DNA from: Eumeta japonica
Lineage: Eukaryota > Arthropoda > Insecta > Lepidoptera > Psychidae
DNA: 64,000 bases
Reading direction: 5' to 3'
Assembly: GCA_005406025.1 (NCBI GenBank)
Contig: BGZK01001311.1
Coordinates: forward strand, 108,203 to 172,202
In this document: piece by piece, positions 1 to 12,225 of the stretch
How positions within the stretch are numbered: the first letter of the stretch is position 1
Layout: each line of letters begins with the position of its first letter
Program-made: the position numbers and the translations under genes
The notes under the pieces: generated by a model
The model's input: the letters and a program-made list of their open reading frames with translations, nothing else
Told to the model about the DNA's origin: nothing
The model's database searches: none

Positions 1-2011
1 GATTTGGTCTTAGAAAGGCGAGTGGGGATTATGGATAAATCTCATAATTCGCGTCAGATTCAAGTGAGTCGACTTTGGATTATTCTAATGATGTAGATTG
101 AGGTTATACTCTTTTGTCTGATTACATTTTTAATAAACAATTTAATCAATAAGTAATATATTATTATCCATTATTGCGACTGTAAAAGACCTTTCAATTA
201 CAAAAACGATCTCTAATGCTTCATCTTTTTTTTTTAAATATTGACGTAAAGGAGTTTCATTACACGAGATTCGTAACACAAATTTTAATTTCTAAATCGC
301 GGGATGTATTTATAAAACGTTTTATAAATACATCCGACGTTTACAAAAAACAAACAACAATTTTAATACAATAACATGTAGTGACCTGTAAACACGCACT
401 ATGCTATATGCAAACAAAGATAGTAAGTAACGAAGAAATATTATAAATACTGCTCATCCCATTTTAAAATATATATTTCTAACACGATATGAATAAAAAG
501 TTTAGATATAGAAATATTTAGCCTACATTTAGAGCTTTTTCTTGAGATTCTCCTTATTCTCGGTGCTCTCTATGATGTCTCTACGCGCTCGCCCTAACCT
601 GTTTTGCGGTCGGTACACGTCTTTCACCGGCTGTCAACAGTATGACTGACAGTCGCTCCCTCTAGAACGTAATTAGACCATCGTAGATCATTGTTGCGCG
701 TAAACGTTGGAGGTTAACTTATTGTATGCAAAACGCTTTTGATAGCCAGTTCGGTTTGTAGTTTCAGATAGGGTTGCCATAATCCACTTAGTAAAATAAA
801 ATCTTAGCTATTTGTTTACATTCTTTAGCCTATATCAATGATATATTTTTTAATTACACTATTTAATTTAGTATGACAAGTTTTGATTTCACAAATTTAA
901 TTTAGACGTGTGACTATCAAATTTAATTGTTTAATTAATTTTTTACGAGTTTCCGAGAAATCTATACAGTTTAAATAAACTACAAATTTATTTTCATATA
1001 TTCTCAAATTATACGATAATAATCTATTATACGTATAATTTATGTGTAATTTGGCTAACTTCGAAATCGATCGACCTCAATCGGCTCGTTCCATACACGA
1101 AAAATATATCGATCGATAAAGTCGAGCGTGTTTTCCTGCTACATTCGATCGTACGGACCCTACTAGTGCTTGTGTCTAGTGTTAAGCTGAAGAGCGCATG
1201 AGGGGCGAGATCCCTCAAAGCCGGATGACCAAACACTTGGGTTGCGTGCGTCAGCCCCGTTCAAGTTTACGAAATAAATTGAGCGAGTAATTGGGTAAGT
1301 GACAATTAGCAGCTGGTTTCAAACAATCAAAGCCGATCGAGATAGGGAAGAACGTGAGATTACTTTTTATTTATACAATGAATATTTACAAAACACACAC
1401 GCTTTGTACTTTTGGAATGTGTGATTGATTTTAGCTCATTATTATGATTAAAGTCTCTTAATTTGAAATTGATATTATGTTATTGTTATCATAGAGATTT
1501 TTTTTTATATTAAAAAACTATTCTCCAGAGTGAATTATTCATATGTTAATAAAACTCAAGCTACGACTTATGACAGAATTTAGAAAACCGAAGACAGGCA
1601 ACATATCAAGCTTATTAATTTAAGAGATCGAAACGGGATCTCGTGTATCCGAAACAAATCTCATCTGCCTTATAATGAAGTCTAATATTATAAACATGTT
1701 TCTATACGTGTATTATATCATACCTAAAATGTGCATGTATAAAAATATGCCTGTTAGCTTGGTAATTAGCCAGATCGAATTTGTTAAAAAGGATTTCCTA
1801 TTCAAATAACACTGAATATATTATATCGTCTTCCGTCTTTTAAACCATTAAAATCCTACAAAATATTGTTTGTAAGTTTTTCGATAAAACGAATAGAATA
1901 GCTTTTATAAAAAATTAATCTTTTAAAGTTGTAAAGAGGAAGTTGATTTCAGAGATTCGGCTTTTGGTCGATATTGTAAAAAAATCGACCCCATTGCAAT
2001 TTTTGGGATCC
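1..2011. other. AT-rich non-coding DNA
   Basis: No gene or recognisable repeat is seen. The stretch is AT-rich with short GC-richer patches around 560-680 and 1060-1260. The open frame at 1027-1236 has no recognisable domain. Confidence 0.6.
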
Positions 2012-2060
2012 CAATGCAAAAATTGCATAATGGCAAAACCATAATGCAATTTTTGCATTG
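2012..2060. repeat. Hairpin with 22-bp arms
   Basis: Arms 2012-2033 and 2039-2060 are inverted copies matching at 21 of 22 positions around the 5-base loop CAAAA. Each arm itself holds a near-palindrome, TGCAAAAATTGCA. A related fragment, TTGCAATTTTTGGG, lies just upstream at about 1994. It may be a small fold-back element remnant. Confidence 0.8.
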
Positions 2061-2214
2061 TCAATAGCACTGTTGAATTTTAAAACATTAAACGACAGAA
2101 GTTTATGTTAATATCACAGACAGACCACCAAAATGCTGTAAAGTTATTTATTTATGCTGTAGAAAACGTAATTTTTCTGTAGGATCGAAAAAAAATATAC
2201 CTATTCTTTAAACA

Positions 2215-2630
2215 CGTACGCGGACGACACCCGCGGTAACACGGCCACCGTATGAGATGGATGCTTCCATATACGAGAAATAAACTTTTATCAAGTCCCG
2301 ATAATCAATCGAATTACGGCTACACACATCGCAGTCGACGTACAAGACAACGGCAGCGATAATCCCGCGCACGAGGGGCTCATGGTCACCTCGCGTACGG
2401 GAAATGCCGCACTCCCACGTGTCAAGTCTTTGATGTGGGCCGATTGATATACCGAAACGGATGTAGACGGTGAGATTACGTTTCGTATGTAGCTCGATCT
2501 GTCTCGTTTCCTTTATATTTCGCGTGTCTTCTCTCTCGGAAGGTATTAATTTTGCCTCTGGTATTAACGGCGTTTCTGTGAGTGCGCTGGACGTCTCGGA
2601 TTACGATCGCGCCCCGTTATTTAATTTTAT
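2215..2630. other. CpG-rich block, candidate regulatory
   Basis: GC and CpG content rise sharply against AT-rich flanks (ACGCGGACGACACCCGCGG near 2217, then GCGCACGAGGGGC near 2367). There is no long open frame. It could be a cis-regulatory module or an undetected short exon; nothing in the sequence decides between them. Confidence 0.3.
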
Positions 2631-3190
2631 ACGGTGAAATCAAATATTGTAGCAAACAATGTATGTGCGCCTTTGAAAGATTGATAGTATTTTTATATTG
2701 CGTCTGGTTGTGTTGATGCGAAGGAAACGAGTTTAAAAAAATTATTATTCTTTTTCAAATTACCGAAATAACGTAATAATACCTTTTACTTGCTTAATAA
2801 TTGGAAATGTTGTACTGTTAACAAATAATATTGCATAGATATTAAACGAAGTTTGCAAAATGAATTATGACTGAATAATTATTATTGTTGCGTCAGTTTC
2901 ACATATTTGTTTGAATTCAATTTGGTACTATGAGCTTTATATTTGTTTACACGAATTGTTTACATTTTTGCTTTTTTCGCCCCTTATTAAAAATAAATAG
3001 GGACTCGCGTTTTACAGTTTTTCATATTAAGAATAAAAAAAAGAGACTTTCATAGTATTTGTGTCTGTTTATTAATGTAAATTATGGTTTGAAAAAAATA
3101 TATTGTCGAGTTGAATATCATTAATAAGGCAAAATACCTCGTGTAGTAGTCTGTAGTACTAAATAAATTAAAATATATTTTTAAAGCATA
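2631..3190. other. AT-rich non-coding DNA
   Basis: Nothing recognisable is seen beyond homopolymer runs and AT-rich filler. Confidence 0.55.
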
Positions 3191-3450
3191 ATCGAGGGGC
3201 TAAAGACCTTGCGAGCCACCAAAGAGTAGGTAGTCATCGCCGCCCATGCACACTTGCAACCCCAGAGGAATCACCAGAGCGTTACAGGCTTCTTGGGTAG
3301 AAATATCCGAAACTCTCATTCTCTGGACGAAACGCAGCAGCTGAAGCTGTCGCTTCACGTCTTTATTCTGTGAAGAGTTTGGTACCTCACCGGCGGCGCC
3401 GGCCCATTATCGTGCAGCGGCCGAGTTGACCACAGCACGCCTCTGCCGCT
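3191..3450 (+). repeat. Lepidopteran short interspersed repeat, copy 1 (long form)
   Basis: The 5' part (GGGGCTAAAGACC...GTCATCGCCGCCCATG...CCAGAGGAATCACCAGAGCG) aligns with copies at 11890, 12886 and 59090. The 3' part (ACTCTC..TCTCTGGACGAAA.. through GGCCCATT.TCGTGC) aligns only with the copy at 12886. The copy is decayed and carries no credible open frame. SINE is my guess at the class; no RNA polymerase III box was demonstrated. Confidence 0.65.
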
Positions 3451-5009
3451 CAGTAATACTCAACAAGCCCAACAAACTAATCTACTTATCTACCACGTTT
3501 CAAAATCGATATTTTAAAAAACCTTTCACAGGCACTTTCCTGACTAAACATTATTACATTATCAACTGCCTTATATTTGCCGTGGGCCTTTATTACGTAA
3601 CGGTAGATGATTTCGAATTTGAGTAGGAAGAAAAAAATATACGGTTCCCGTTCAATTAGCGAAGGTCCGTTAAAAGGAACTGTACAATAACAACCTCCTA
3701 CGTGAACGGCGCCATTAGAAAGTGAACAACGAGAACTCCACGGGCTGATTCGCACTTAGCTGTTTTAATTAACGAATCAGAATTGACCTTCTTCCATAAA
3801 TAACTAAAGGTGTCACATTAATTTTAATATAATCTTTAAAATACGTAAATTATTATCGGGGATTACGAGACCGTATTTTTGGTACGACATTCATTTATTT
3901 ATCTATAAATGTAATAAGACTATAGAACCGTCGTGTAGTATATTGAAAATATTTGTTAATAGCTGGTGTTGTAGATATTTATTGGGATAAAATAGGACCA
4001 TTCTTAAAAACTTTTTCAGTTTGAACACACCGATCTCCAATGTACTAGATGGATTTTCATTGAGTTTGTACACAGACGACTCGAGCGTAGCTTGGGAAAA
4101 CGTATAAGCTTTTGCTTCATCATAATGTGCTAACGGGAACTTATAGTTGACTTTTAAAAATAAATTTAAACTAAGTCGCGGGTACAGCTACTTAGCTAGC
4201 TCACAACAGACAGCGGTTAAACTTTGTTTTGTATATACTGTGTCTACCTACGAATTGTTTAATAATAAAAAAAATATATGAAAGTATGACTGGCTATATT
4301 CTCGTGGAGGGAGATCGTAGAACACGCAAGTTTCGCTATGAATCCTGTTGCGCCATAGTTGGAAGTTATAATGTTGCGTTAGATATATGTAGTTTTTTTT
4401 TATTATTTCACGTAAATAGTTTTAAAAAATCGCACTTCAAACCGATCTAAGGCCCTCGACGACACCTGAAAAGGCTTTGGTATCGCGAAGGATGCGTCGC
4501 GCGTACCCGATACATCGTATCGATAAGTCGCGAAAAAGCGATCGTCGAAACCCGAGCCGCATTAGTTTCTCGAGGGATGTGAAACCTGCCATCGTTGTAT
4601 CACAATGTCGTTATGTATCGCAAAATAATCCGAATACAGATAGAGAGGCTTGATCGACCAAACTGCATACAGATGTGAGACGAGGAGACGTCATATCTTT
4701 CAATAAGGCGTAGGGAGCTTTTTGAGTTCTTTAATGGGAAAACATATTGTTTGATATACTTTGAATAAATTTAGCTGTGTGTTATTTGAAAACACACACA
4801 TATTACCGAAAAGGATAGGCAGAAACCACGAATCTCCATATTCCCTTGGAGTCTTTAGCATCTCACCCATACTACCTAAGCTTATGTAAGCTTACGTACG
4901 AGTCTATTTTGCGGTTTTCGTATTTTTGTATGACGTAATACAAAAATGTGATAACAGTAGTTGTACACACATAGATAATAAGAAAACGTTAACATTTAAC
5001 ATGAAGACA
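3451..5009. other. Mostly AT-rich non-coding DNA
   Basis: No gene is recognised. A CpG-richer patch at 4440-4580 (GATGCGTCGCGCGTACCCG) resembles the candidate regulatory blocks elsewhere. Open frames at 3486-3755 and 4229-4450 show no domain. Confidence 0.5.
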
Positions 5010-5590
5010 TGAAAAGGGCGGTGGTAACTCCGCTGCGGAGCCGGCCAATATGGATTTTAAAAATGTTAGCTTGTTTTCAAGTTAAAACATATATTTTTTT
5101 CATAGACAGTCACGGAAACTTTACTTCATCCGTAATGACGCCACAGCGGCGTAATGCAGGCGGGCGTGCGCGCACAGCGATGACGGCCGCGGCCGCGCAC
5201 AGAATTGTCATTAGTTTCGTGGCGCGTTCGCGGCGTAGCGCGTGACGCGACACCCGCGTCCGTCGTATCCAAAGAAATATTTCCTTTGCGGTCGCTCTCG
5301 ACCGCACCCGTTGCGGATCTTATTCCGGGCGGGCCGTTCGTCTAATTCCTCGCGGGCTCGTTTTGAAATAACTGGACTCGGCGCGCGTGTATCGATATCG
5401 ACGACCGGCCGCCGTCTCGTTCGTCAGGCTACGGCGGAAAATATGTTTCGCTTTCCATCGTCGTTCGCGTCGGCGACGCTCGAGCACGACGGTTCTCGAG
5501 ACGGGCGATGATGCTGTCACATTGCCGAGAAATCAAACGCGAAAACATTATTGCGCGTCGAGCTTAGTCCACTTACGTCGATGAATCGGT
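5010..5590. other. Large CpG-rich block, candidate regulatory or promoter
   Basis: This is one of the densest CpG stretches here (GGCGGGCGTGCGCGCACAGC near 5160, GCGGCCGCGCACAG near 5190, GTGGCGCGTTCGCGGCG near 5220). Several overlapping frames stay open on both strands, as expected from low stop frequency in GC-rich DNA, and none translates to a recognised protein. A promoter or enhancer is possible. No TATA box or initiator can be called. Confidence 0.35.
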
Positions 5591-6218
5591 GTTATGTACA
5601 CGTAGATCGAATACTTTCTTACTTACGTTTCGTGTACGATTTTTTAGTGAAGTTGGCCGATAATAAAACAGACTACCGTTCCGATACGTAATTGCGCATG
5701 TTATCGATTGTTGAAAATATTAACTTTGTAAAAATATGAATAATGTCCTAGAACACGTGGCAGGTCAAAGAAAATGAAACGATTCAATGCAGCAATGAAT
5801 TGTTTATGCGTTAAAAAGCCTTAAAGTAAATTACTGCTTCTAATAATTAATATTCTTAAAGCATCGGTGTTTGTAAGGTATTAATTACATAAAATTGATA
5901 AACTTATTTTTCTTGATTACTTAAACAAAATTCCTTTTAATCGCACATATAAAAACTACAGTAAGTAACTTTTTAGCTTCTTAGACGATGAAACTCATCA
6001 AGGTATTTCATCCCGCCTGGACTGGATAAATGTGTAATTAAGATAAAAGCACGTTAATTAAAGGTTTCTTTTAGAAAATTATACTTAATTCAGAACAATA
6101 TTCGAAGGGACCAGTGCTCCCGAAAAAACTTGGATCGCGTTTAATTAAATATTTGTCGAACAAGGATGTTTAAGAGTAACTTCAGCGGAAGCATTAAAAT
6201 AATGACTGTAAAGATCCT
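5591..6218. other. AT-rich non-coding DNA
   Basis: Nothing recognisable is seen up to the minisatellite. Confidence 0.55.
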
Positions 6219-6655
6219 AATTGTACTGGCGGAATAGGGACCATTTTAATTGTACTGGCGGAATAGGGACCATTTTAATTGTACTGGCGGAATAGGGACC
6301 ATTTTAATTGTACTGGCGGAATAGGGACCATTTTAATTGTACTGGCGGAATAGGGACCGTTTTAATTGTACCGCGGAATAGGGACCATTTTAATTGTACT
6401 GGCGGAATAGGGACCATTTTAATTGTACTGGCGGAATAGGGACCATTTTAATTGTACTGGCGGAATAGGGACCATTTTAATTGTACTGGCGGAATAGGAC
6501 CATTTTAATTGTACTGGCGGAATAGGGATCATTTTAATTGTACTGGCGGAATAGGGACCGTTTTAATTGTACTGGCGGAATAGGGACCGTTTTAATTGTA
6601 CTGGCGGAATAGGGACCATTTTAATTGTACTGGCGGAATAGGGACCATTTTAATT
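6219..6655. repeat. Minisatellite, 29-bp unit, about 15 copies
   Basis: The unit begins AATTGTACTGGCGG, continues AATAGGGACC and closes with ATTTT. Fifteen head-to-tail copies plus four bases occupy 437 bp. Most copies are identical. Variants are ACCGT for ACCAT (several), one ATCAT, one copy with GTACCGCGG (one base short) and one with AATAGGACC (one base short). Such uniformity implies recent expansion or homogenisation. No spacers separate the units and the array has no open frame. Confidence 0.97.
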
Positions 6656-8056
6656 CTCTTCTAAATCTTAAATCTGAAGGACATTTAGGTAACATACCAT
6701 GAAGATATGAGTAGATGTAAAATTACGGATACCTTTCAAAATTAAACATTATTTTAAGCGAAGTACACACCGAAGCTTTTAAAGCTATTTTTCGGGATTG
6801 CTTACTTCTATTTCTACATCAATATTAGTCAGTTAAATAAAAAAAAATCATTGAGTATTTTTAATTAGAAGTATGAAAAATATGTATTACAAAAAAAATC
6901 CACAAAAAAGAATGAAACTTATAGGTGGATTTTTTCAATTAGCATGAAAAAATGCGCCGTCATGGGGAGGCCTGGCCGTTGAGAAACATCTTTTATTATT
7001 TTTTTGATTGAATTATTTTTAAATAAAAAACAAAAAAAAAATGTAAATTTTACCAATCATGCTTTTTAGTTCTGAACTTTTGTTTTCCCAATCACATAAT
7101 ATATTCAAAATTAATAAATACATTTGACGTTTTAAAGCAAATTTACTTAAGCGGATATTTACAGACAAAGCTGTAAGCATTATTAGTATCAGAAAAGAAG
7201 CGGATACACCAACAGCGCGCAAAATACCTCAGCACGGAATTTTGTTGTAATTTGTATTTTAATTGCTTACATTATAGAGGTTTTTCTTTTCAACCATTAA
7301 CTTATCTTATTTGATATGCAAAAAATTAAAAATTACAATGGATATCAAAAAAAACGTTATGTCAATGAATCGACAAGTAGAATAAAAACACTCCCTCGAG
7401 AAATATTACAAAAAGTCAAACTATTTTACAAAAAAGTTAAAATGTGAAATCGAAAAAAATGATTTCTCATAGTTCTTCATTTCGTGAACACAAAAAAGTA
7501 GATGATTGCATAAATGTTTGAGGAATTTTGGTTTCGATCAAATTATTGTCTTCATTTCTTTTATTCAATCGTAAACACTTTTACGATAAATTTATGATCA
7601 CTTCGTATACTTAAATTATAAAGATAACAGTTAAAGTTATTTAATGACATTATTGTGCTGAATAAGTACTTCAGCAAAAATTTAATCATAAGAAAGCTTG
7701 ATCATAACATAAGTTCAAAACTAACCAATGTCCGAGTGGTTACGTCAATCTGGAGTTACAAAAATGACGAATTAGAACCTCTTTACTACAAACGATAGAG
7801 TCGAATTATGAAATTCATCTAATGATTTGAAATTGCGCAAATTTTTAGCACAGAACATTTTTGTAAGAGCTCCCATTCTATGAAGGCGATTGCATAAGTA
7901 ATAACGGATTACGAGTCGAATTAATTAAAGTGTGCAAAACTTTTTGATTACACGAACAAAAATCAAATTGCTCACGGTCGACTAATGCGTTACTAATGAA
8001 ATTATTTATGCGTAGGACGAGTTTATTCGTAGTAAGTCAGAATTATTATATTATTC
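6656..8056. other. AT-rich non-coding DNA
   Basis: No gene is seen. A small inverted repeat AAAAAATCCAC / GTGGATTTTTT lies near 6894-6937. The open frame at 7019-7222 is low-complexity and AT-rich. Confidence 0.55.
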
Positions 8057-8345
8057 ACTAGCTTCCGTCCGCGACTCCGCCTGCGTGGACTTCGTGTGAA
8101 TATAATTAATTTCTTACATCGAACGATTTCGCTATCACGGATACCAAACCCAATCCTGTTTTTGATTTTATTCCGGCTTCACCTTTAGTCCTAGCTCTTG
8201 ATTACGACCAGATCTAACGCTCGAATCTTGTCCTGGTCGCCATCTTTTATGGTCGCGCTGTCGCTCTTCATTCTTGGTCTCGCTTTTGATCGTAATTTCG
8301 ATCCCGCTCTCGATGGACTCAACTTTATTATTAAACCCTAAGGAC
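8057..8345 (+). repeat. Interspersed repeat with CTAGCTTCCGTCCGCG head, copy A
   Basis: It begins CACTAGCTTCCGTCCGCG and runs into imperfect GATC/TCTCG words (TTGATTACGACCAGATC, TCGATCCCGCTCTCGATGG). The same order of head then GATC-rich body occurs at 37211. The body occurs inverted at 44050 and without the head at 50780. I recognise it as a common lepidopteran repeat but cannot name the family. Confidence 0.6.
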
Positions 8346-8639
8346 GATATACTGTAATTAATTTAAATATATTGGTTATGCGTACACCATTTTAAGAGTT
8401 TATATATATATTGGATGTAAGGTAAATTGAATAATTAACCTTTGTTCTAGTTTTATGGTTTACATTTAATTTTCGTATTACTAACGAATATTGTTAGAAA
8501 AGAAAACATTTAGTTTTATAAAAGTCCCTTTTATTATTCTGTCATAATTTCAAGTCATACTAATCGATAAAGAATCGAAGCTATTATAAAATATCGCCGT
8601 TATCACGAAAAAAATTCAATCTATCTCGAGGTCACAGCT
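8346..8639. other. AT-rich non-coding DNA
   Basis: Nothing recognisable is seen. Confidence 0.5.
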
Positions 8640-9300
8640 GACCGAATTATCTCTAGCACTTATCGGCGTCTATCGTGTTTGCGCCGCGAGCGACCGTGTT
8701 AATTATTCAAAAGCGCTAAATGGTTTGTTACAGACTCCGAGCACCCCACCGGACTTCAAAAGCTCCTCGGCCCTTCAGTCGCGTCATCCCTCCGCTGAAA
8801 GGAGACGGCGCGGCACAAAAAAAGCTGTGACGTCATCGCCGTAATAACCCCCACCGACAGCGGTGCCCTTTCATTGTTTCAGTCTTTCGGCCAATAATTA
8901 GTTTCCAGCGTAACGGCTGCAAACCATCAATTACGCGCCGGCGGCGCTGTGCGCGCTCGCGGTTCATTACGAGGGCGTGATCGCGCCCCGAAACTGACTT
9001 TCGATGTACGATATCGACACGCCGGCCGGTGATGAGCCACACGCGTTGTCATTTTTCCGTCAATGGTTCCTTTTCAAAATATCCGAGTTACGAGAGAACG
9101 GAAAAAAAGATTATCCATCATTCGTAACTTTTCTATGAAAATATTGTTCGCGTAAAATGACAGGAATCGATTTTGTGCCCCGGCTCCAGGTTTTAGCCGA
9201 CGCTTTACATAACGCGGGCGGGCGTCGCCGCGGCCGGCTCGAGCCACGGCGACGAGAATTTTCCGTTGAGATACGAGAAGGGACTTCGACACGAACGGAC
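8640..9300. promoter_or_regulatory. Candidate cis-regulatory module (CpG-rich, CRE and TAAT words)
   Basis: The CpG-rich block holds a consensus CRE, TGACGTCA, at 8828-8835. Homeodomain-type words follow (CAATAATTAG near 8892, ACCATCAATTACGCG near 8925, CATTACGAGG near 8965) in a GC-rich setting. Open frames on the minus strand are arginine-rich and unrecognised. The motif cluster is visible; enhancer function is inference. Confidence 0.35.
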
Positions 9301-11029
9301 TTGGAAAAAAAAAACTTTGGAACGTAAAGCGCTTCGAACAATTCTCCCGAGTATACGACGCGTAAACACTTTCGCTTCTTAATAGTTAAACATTTGAGAG
9401 GCTTCAGTTTCGGAAAATATAAAGCGAAGGCATCCTAAAGACATTCAGTATTTCAAAAAAAAAAGAAAAAAGTAATACAATTGATGAGAAATCATTTAAA
9501 AGTTAAAATTATACCGTTGCTGAAAATGGTCGGTGAAAAATAAATACACGTGAAGTAAACAACTTTCAAATGGAAATTGTATGGTTCTTTGATTGTAAAT
9601 AAACATTAGAACTGTATTGAAACGCAAATTTTTCCCCGTTTTTTTGTGATCTCGGTCGCACAATCAAACCCGACTCTGAATAATAATCAAACGGCCTTCC
9701 GAGGCGTGCGACATTACGACAAATTATACAACAATTTTGCTATTGATTCCGATTTAACTTTTACATTCCCACCCGAAAATTGAGATAATTTTTGTTCCAC
9801 ACTGCATATACATTATACATAGATTTTTTTTTAGTAGATAAACGCTTTTATAAATATATAAATTAAAGGTTACAAGTTCCAGATAGCGAGTCAATTGCAG
9901 TGAGTCGATAGAATATTTTTTACATGGCTTCCATAAAGTCACTGTTGTCGGCCGTTGGAACCATAGCCTTGCGAAATGGTTTCTCTGGGCCCAAGTTGAG
10001 AACAAAAAACGAAAAAAAATATATGAACTTTCGTAACACTCGCAACCGAGATATAGTGCGTTTCACCTTCACAAAAAGAAATTTGTCAGCAACGAAGTAT
10101 ATTATCACAATTTTATACGTTTAGGAAACTGATTATAACTGACATTCGAGCTCAAAAGAGTGAACCAAAATTAAAATGCAAACATTAATTGGTCTTCACA
10201 TAATATTTTTTTAATGTTCACTAACAAAGTGATAAAATCAGCTATTGTTAGACGTGTTTTCTGCTGGAATTTATAGGACTGGTCTATAGCCATTTAAATA
10301 TAGGATATTTACGACTTTTTTTTTAATCAAGATTAGAAAACTGTCCGTTTTTAGAATAATTAGAATTTAAGCAATTTGTTGTTAGCGAAATCGTTAAAAA
10401 TCGCTAGCGAAAATATGTATAAATATACACCTAATATAAACATCAAGTAAGAAGATGCTGTCTGTCTGTTCGTAACAAGTTTATTTAAATAGGTAAGACA
10501 AGTTAAAAATTACGATCATCAAGGGATGAACTACTTTAAAAATTTGTACCAAGATAAAATATTATTAATCCATTGACTGAAATTTTTCCAAAAAATACCT
10601 ATGTCATGATATAAATCATTAAACACGTACTATACATTTTTTATGAATATCACTCGTCTACAGTGGATGCAAACAAGTAAAATGTAATTTTATTTAAAAA
10701 CGCTAACTTCAATCACCTTGACGATGAAATGAAACAGGAAATCATTTCATCGTCACTAACTCTATAGGGGTATTTCGTTTTTATGTGCTTCTACTACCTA
10801 TCCCTAGATTGAGGATAAGACTGGCCTATATTCGTTTCGTATCATTTGCAGACTTAAACGTTCAGTAAAGTCTGAGTGACTAATTTTATTTGTGTTGCCT
10901 TTTAATAAATAATCGTATGCTAATAAATGTTCGTCTCTATTATTCCTAACACCGAGGCGATAATTCTGTGTCCGATTAGGAGTTCTCTAAGCTTGCTCTA
11001 ACGTAAGATCATCCTGGCGTATATGATTG
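9301..11029. other. AT-rich non-coding DNA
   Basis: No gene is seen. It contains the hairpin at 10720-10754, listed separately. Overlapping small open frames around 9754-10124 occur on both strands and show no domain. Confidence 0.5.
10720..10754. repeat. Perfect 13-bp hairpin
   Basis: GACGATGAAATGA at 10720-10732 and its exact reverse complement TCATTTCATCGTC at 10742-10754 are separated by 9 bases. Confidence 0.85.
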
Positions 11030-11660
11030 TTTACGCCGATTACTGGCGAACCATCGAAATACTGTTTTCGCCAAATTGTTGACGACCCCAGGCATTTTGA
11101 GTGCCCGGAGCGTCGTAATGTGTAGCGAGAGCGCGCACGCGAGACCCACGTACGAAAATCTCGGCCATTGCGACCACACTCTAACTCAATCGAAAAGCGA
11201 AAAACAGCAAATTAAAAAGAAAGAGTTAAACTATCCAGTGGTGTAAGTTTAAAATTTGTATACGAATTAGTATTGGCGTAAATTGTATTTAAAATCACGT
11301 CCCACCGGTAGGACGCTACGTCCCGCCAGCAGTAAGTCGGGCGATTAATCATTAAAACGGTAAGCATTTATTCTGCACCCGCGCGGGGAAAACTCGATTA
11401 ATGATGAAAACAAATATTTGTTTCGTTAATACCTTCCATCTCGCATTCTACGTCCGTATTGTACGGATACGCGATCCCACAGCTCGAGGTGTACCTAAGT
11501 CGCGTGTGTAAAGATACGTCCGTAGCGACGCCAGTACCGGAGTAGGGCGGCGCGGCGGTGCGTGGCCCGGGGCCTTTCGGCGGATAATGAAATGATTGCG
11601 GGCGCGTAATGACTTGAGCGCGCGTCCCGCCGCCGCCGCGGGTCCTTCCCTCGGATACCT
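11030..11660. other. CpG-rich blocks, candidate regulatory
   Basis: Two GC-rich patches lie at about 11090-11180 and 11290-11650. The second is very CpG-dense (GGGCGGCGCGGCGGTGCGTG near 11545) and contains GGATAATGAAATGATTGCGG near 11582, a TAAT/TGATTG combination of homeodomain type. No exon is recognised. Confidence 0.35.
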
Positions 11661-11889
11661 AGACGGATGGGTTTCTAAGATTCTATTTGAAACGTCGAAA
11701 GGCTGGAATCGGGTAAAATTCTAAATTTTTTGAAGAAAAAGTTATTTAGGCGCAACTTGAAAAATCAAATCTTTCTTAGAACGGAAATAACCGTTGGTAA
11801 AATTTGTATTATGTTTATTCAGTTTTCGCATTTATAATTTAGTAGCAGAAATATACAAATTCGAATTGGCCGATACTCTTTTTTTATTT
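11661..11889. other. AT-rich non-coding DNA
   Basis: Nothing recognisable is seen. Confidence 0.5.
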
Positions 11890-12012
11890 TGAAGGGGCAA
11901 ACGAGCATGCCAATCAGAGAGATGGTCACCGTCGCTCATGGACACTCGCAACCCCCAGAGAAGTCACTAGTGCGTTGCCGGCCTTTTAGAAAGGAATAGG
12001 CCCTTTTCTTTT
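11890..12012 (+). repeat. Lepidopteran short interspersed repeat, copy 2 (short form)
   Basis: It matches the 5' part of the family: GGGGCAAACGAGCATGCC, GGTCACCGTCGCTCATGGAC, CAGAGAAGTCACTAGTGCG and TTGCCGGCCTTTTAGAAAGG. It lacks the 3' part seen at 3191 and 12886. Confidence 0.75.
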
Positions 12013-12063
12013 CTTGTTAAATATTTTGTTCTATGCGGTGCTACTTCGCGGAAATTAAGTATT

Positions 12064-12225
12064 AGACGCTTGCCTGCGACATGCAGTGACATGTAGCATG
12101 CAAATTAGCGCTGACCCTCGAATCCCGAACCTCGAATCGGATAAGGATTCGTAGTGGAAGAACATATTCGAGGGACAGCTGTGGATTGCATGCTGCATGT
12201 TATTGCATGTCGCAGGTAAGCGTCT
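12064..12225. mobile_element. 162-bp fold-back element (MITE-like)
   Basis: Terminal inverted repeats of about 38 bp start AGACGCTTGCCTGCGACATG and end CATGTCGCAGGTAAGCGTCT. Inside these, GCTGACCCTCGAAT (from about 12110) pairs with ATTCGAGGGACAGC (near 12168), so nearly the whole element can fold as one hairpin. A clear target duplication was not found. It has no coding capacity. Confidence 0.8.

Noticed and set aside
6219..6655. CRISPR array
   Set aside because: The units abut directly with no unique spacers, and the host is a eukaryote.
12100..12180. tRNA-like TCGAATCCCG word
   Set aside because: It lies inside the fold-back element. No acceptor stem, D arm or anticodon arm can be assembled around it.
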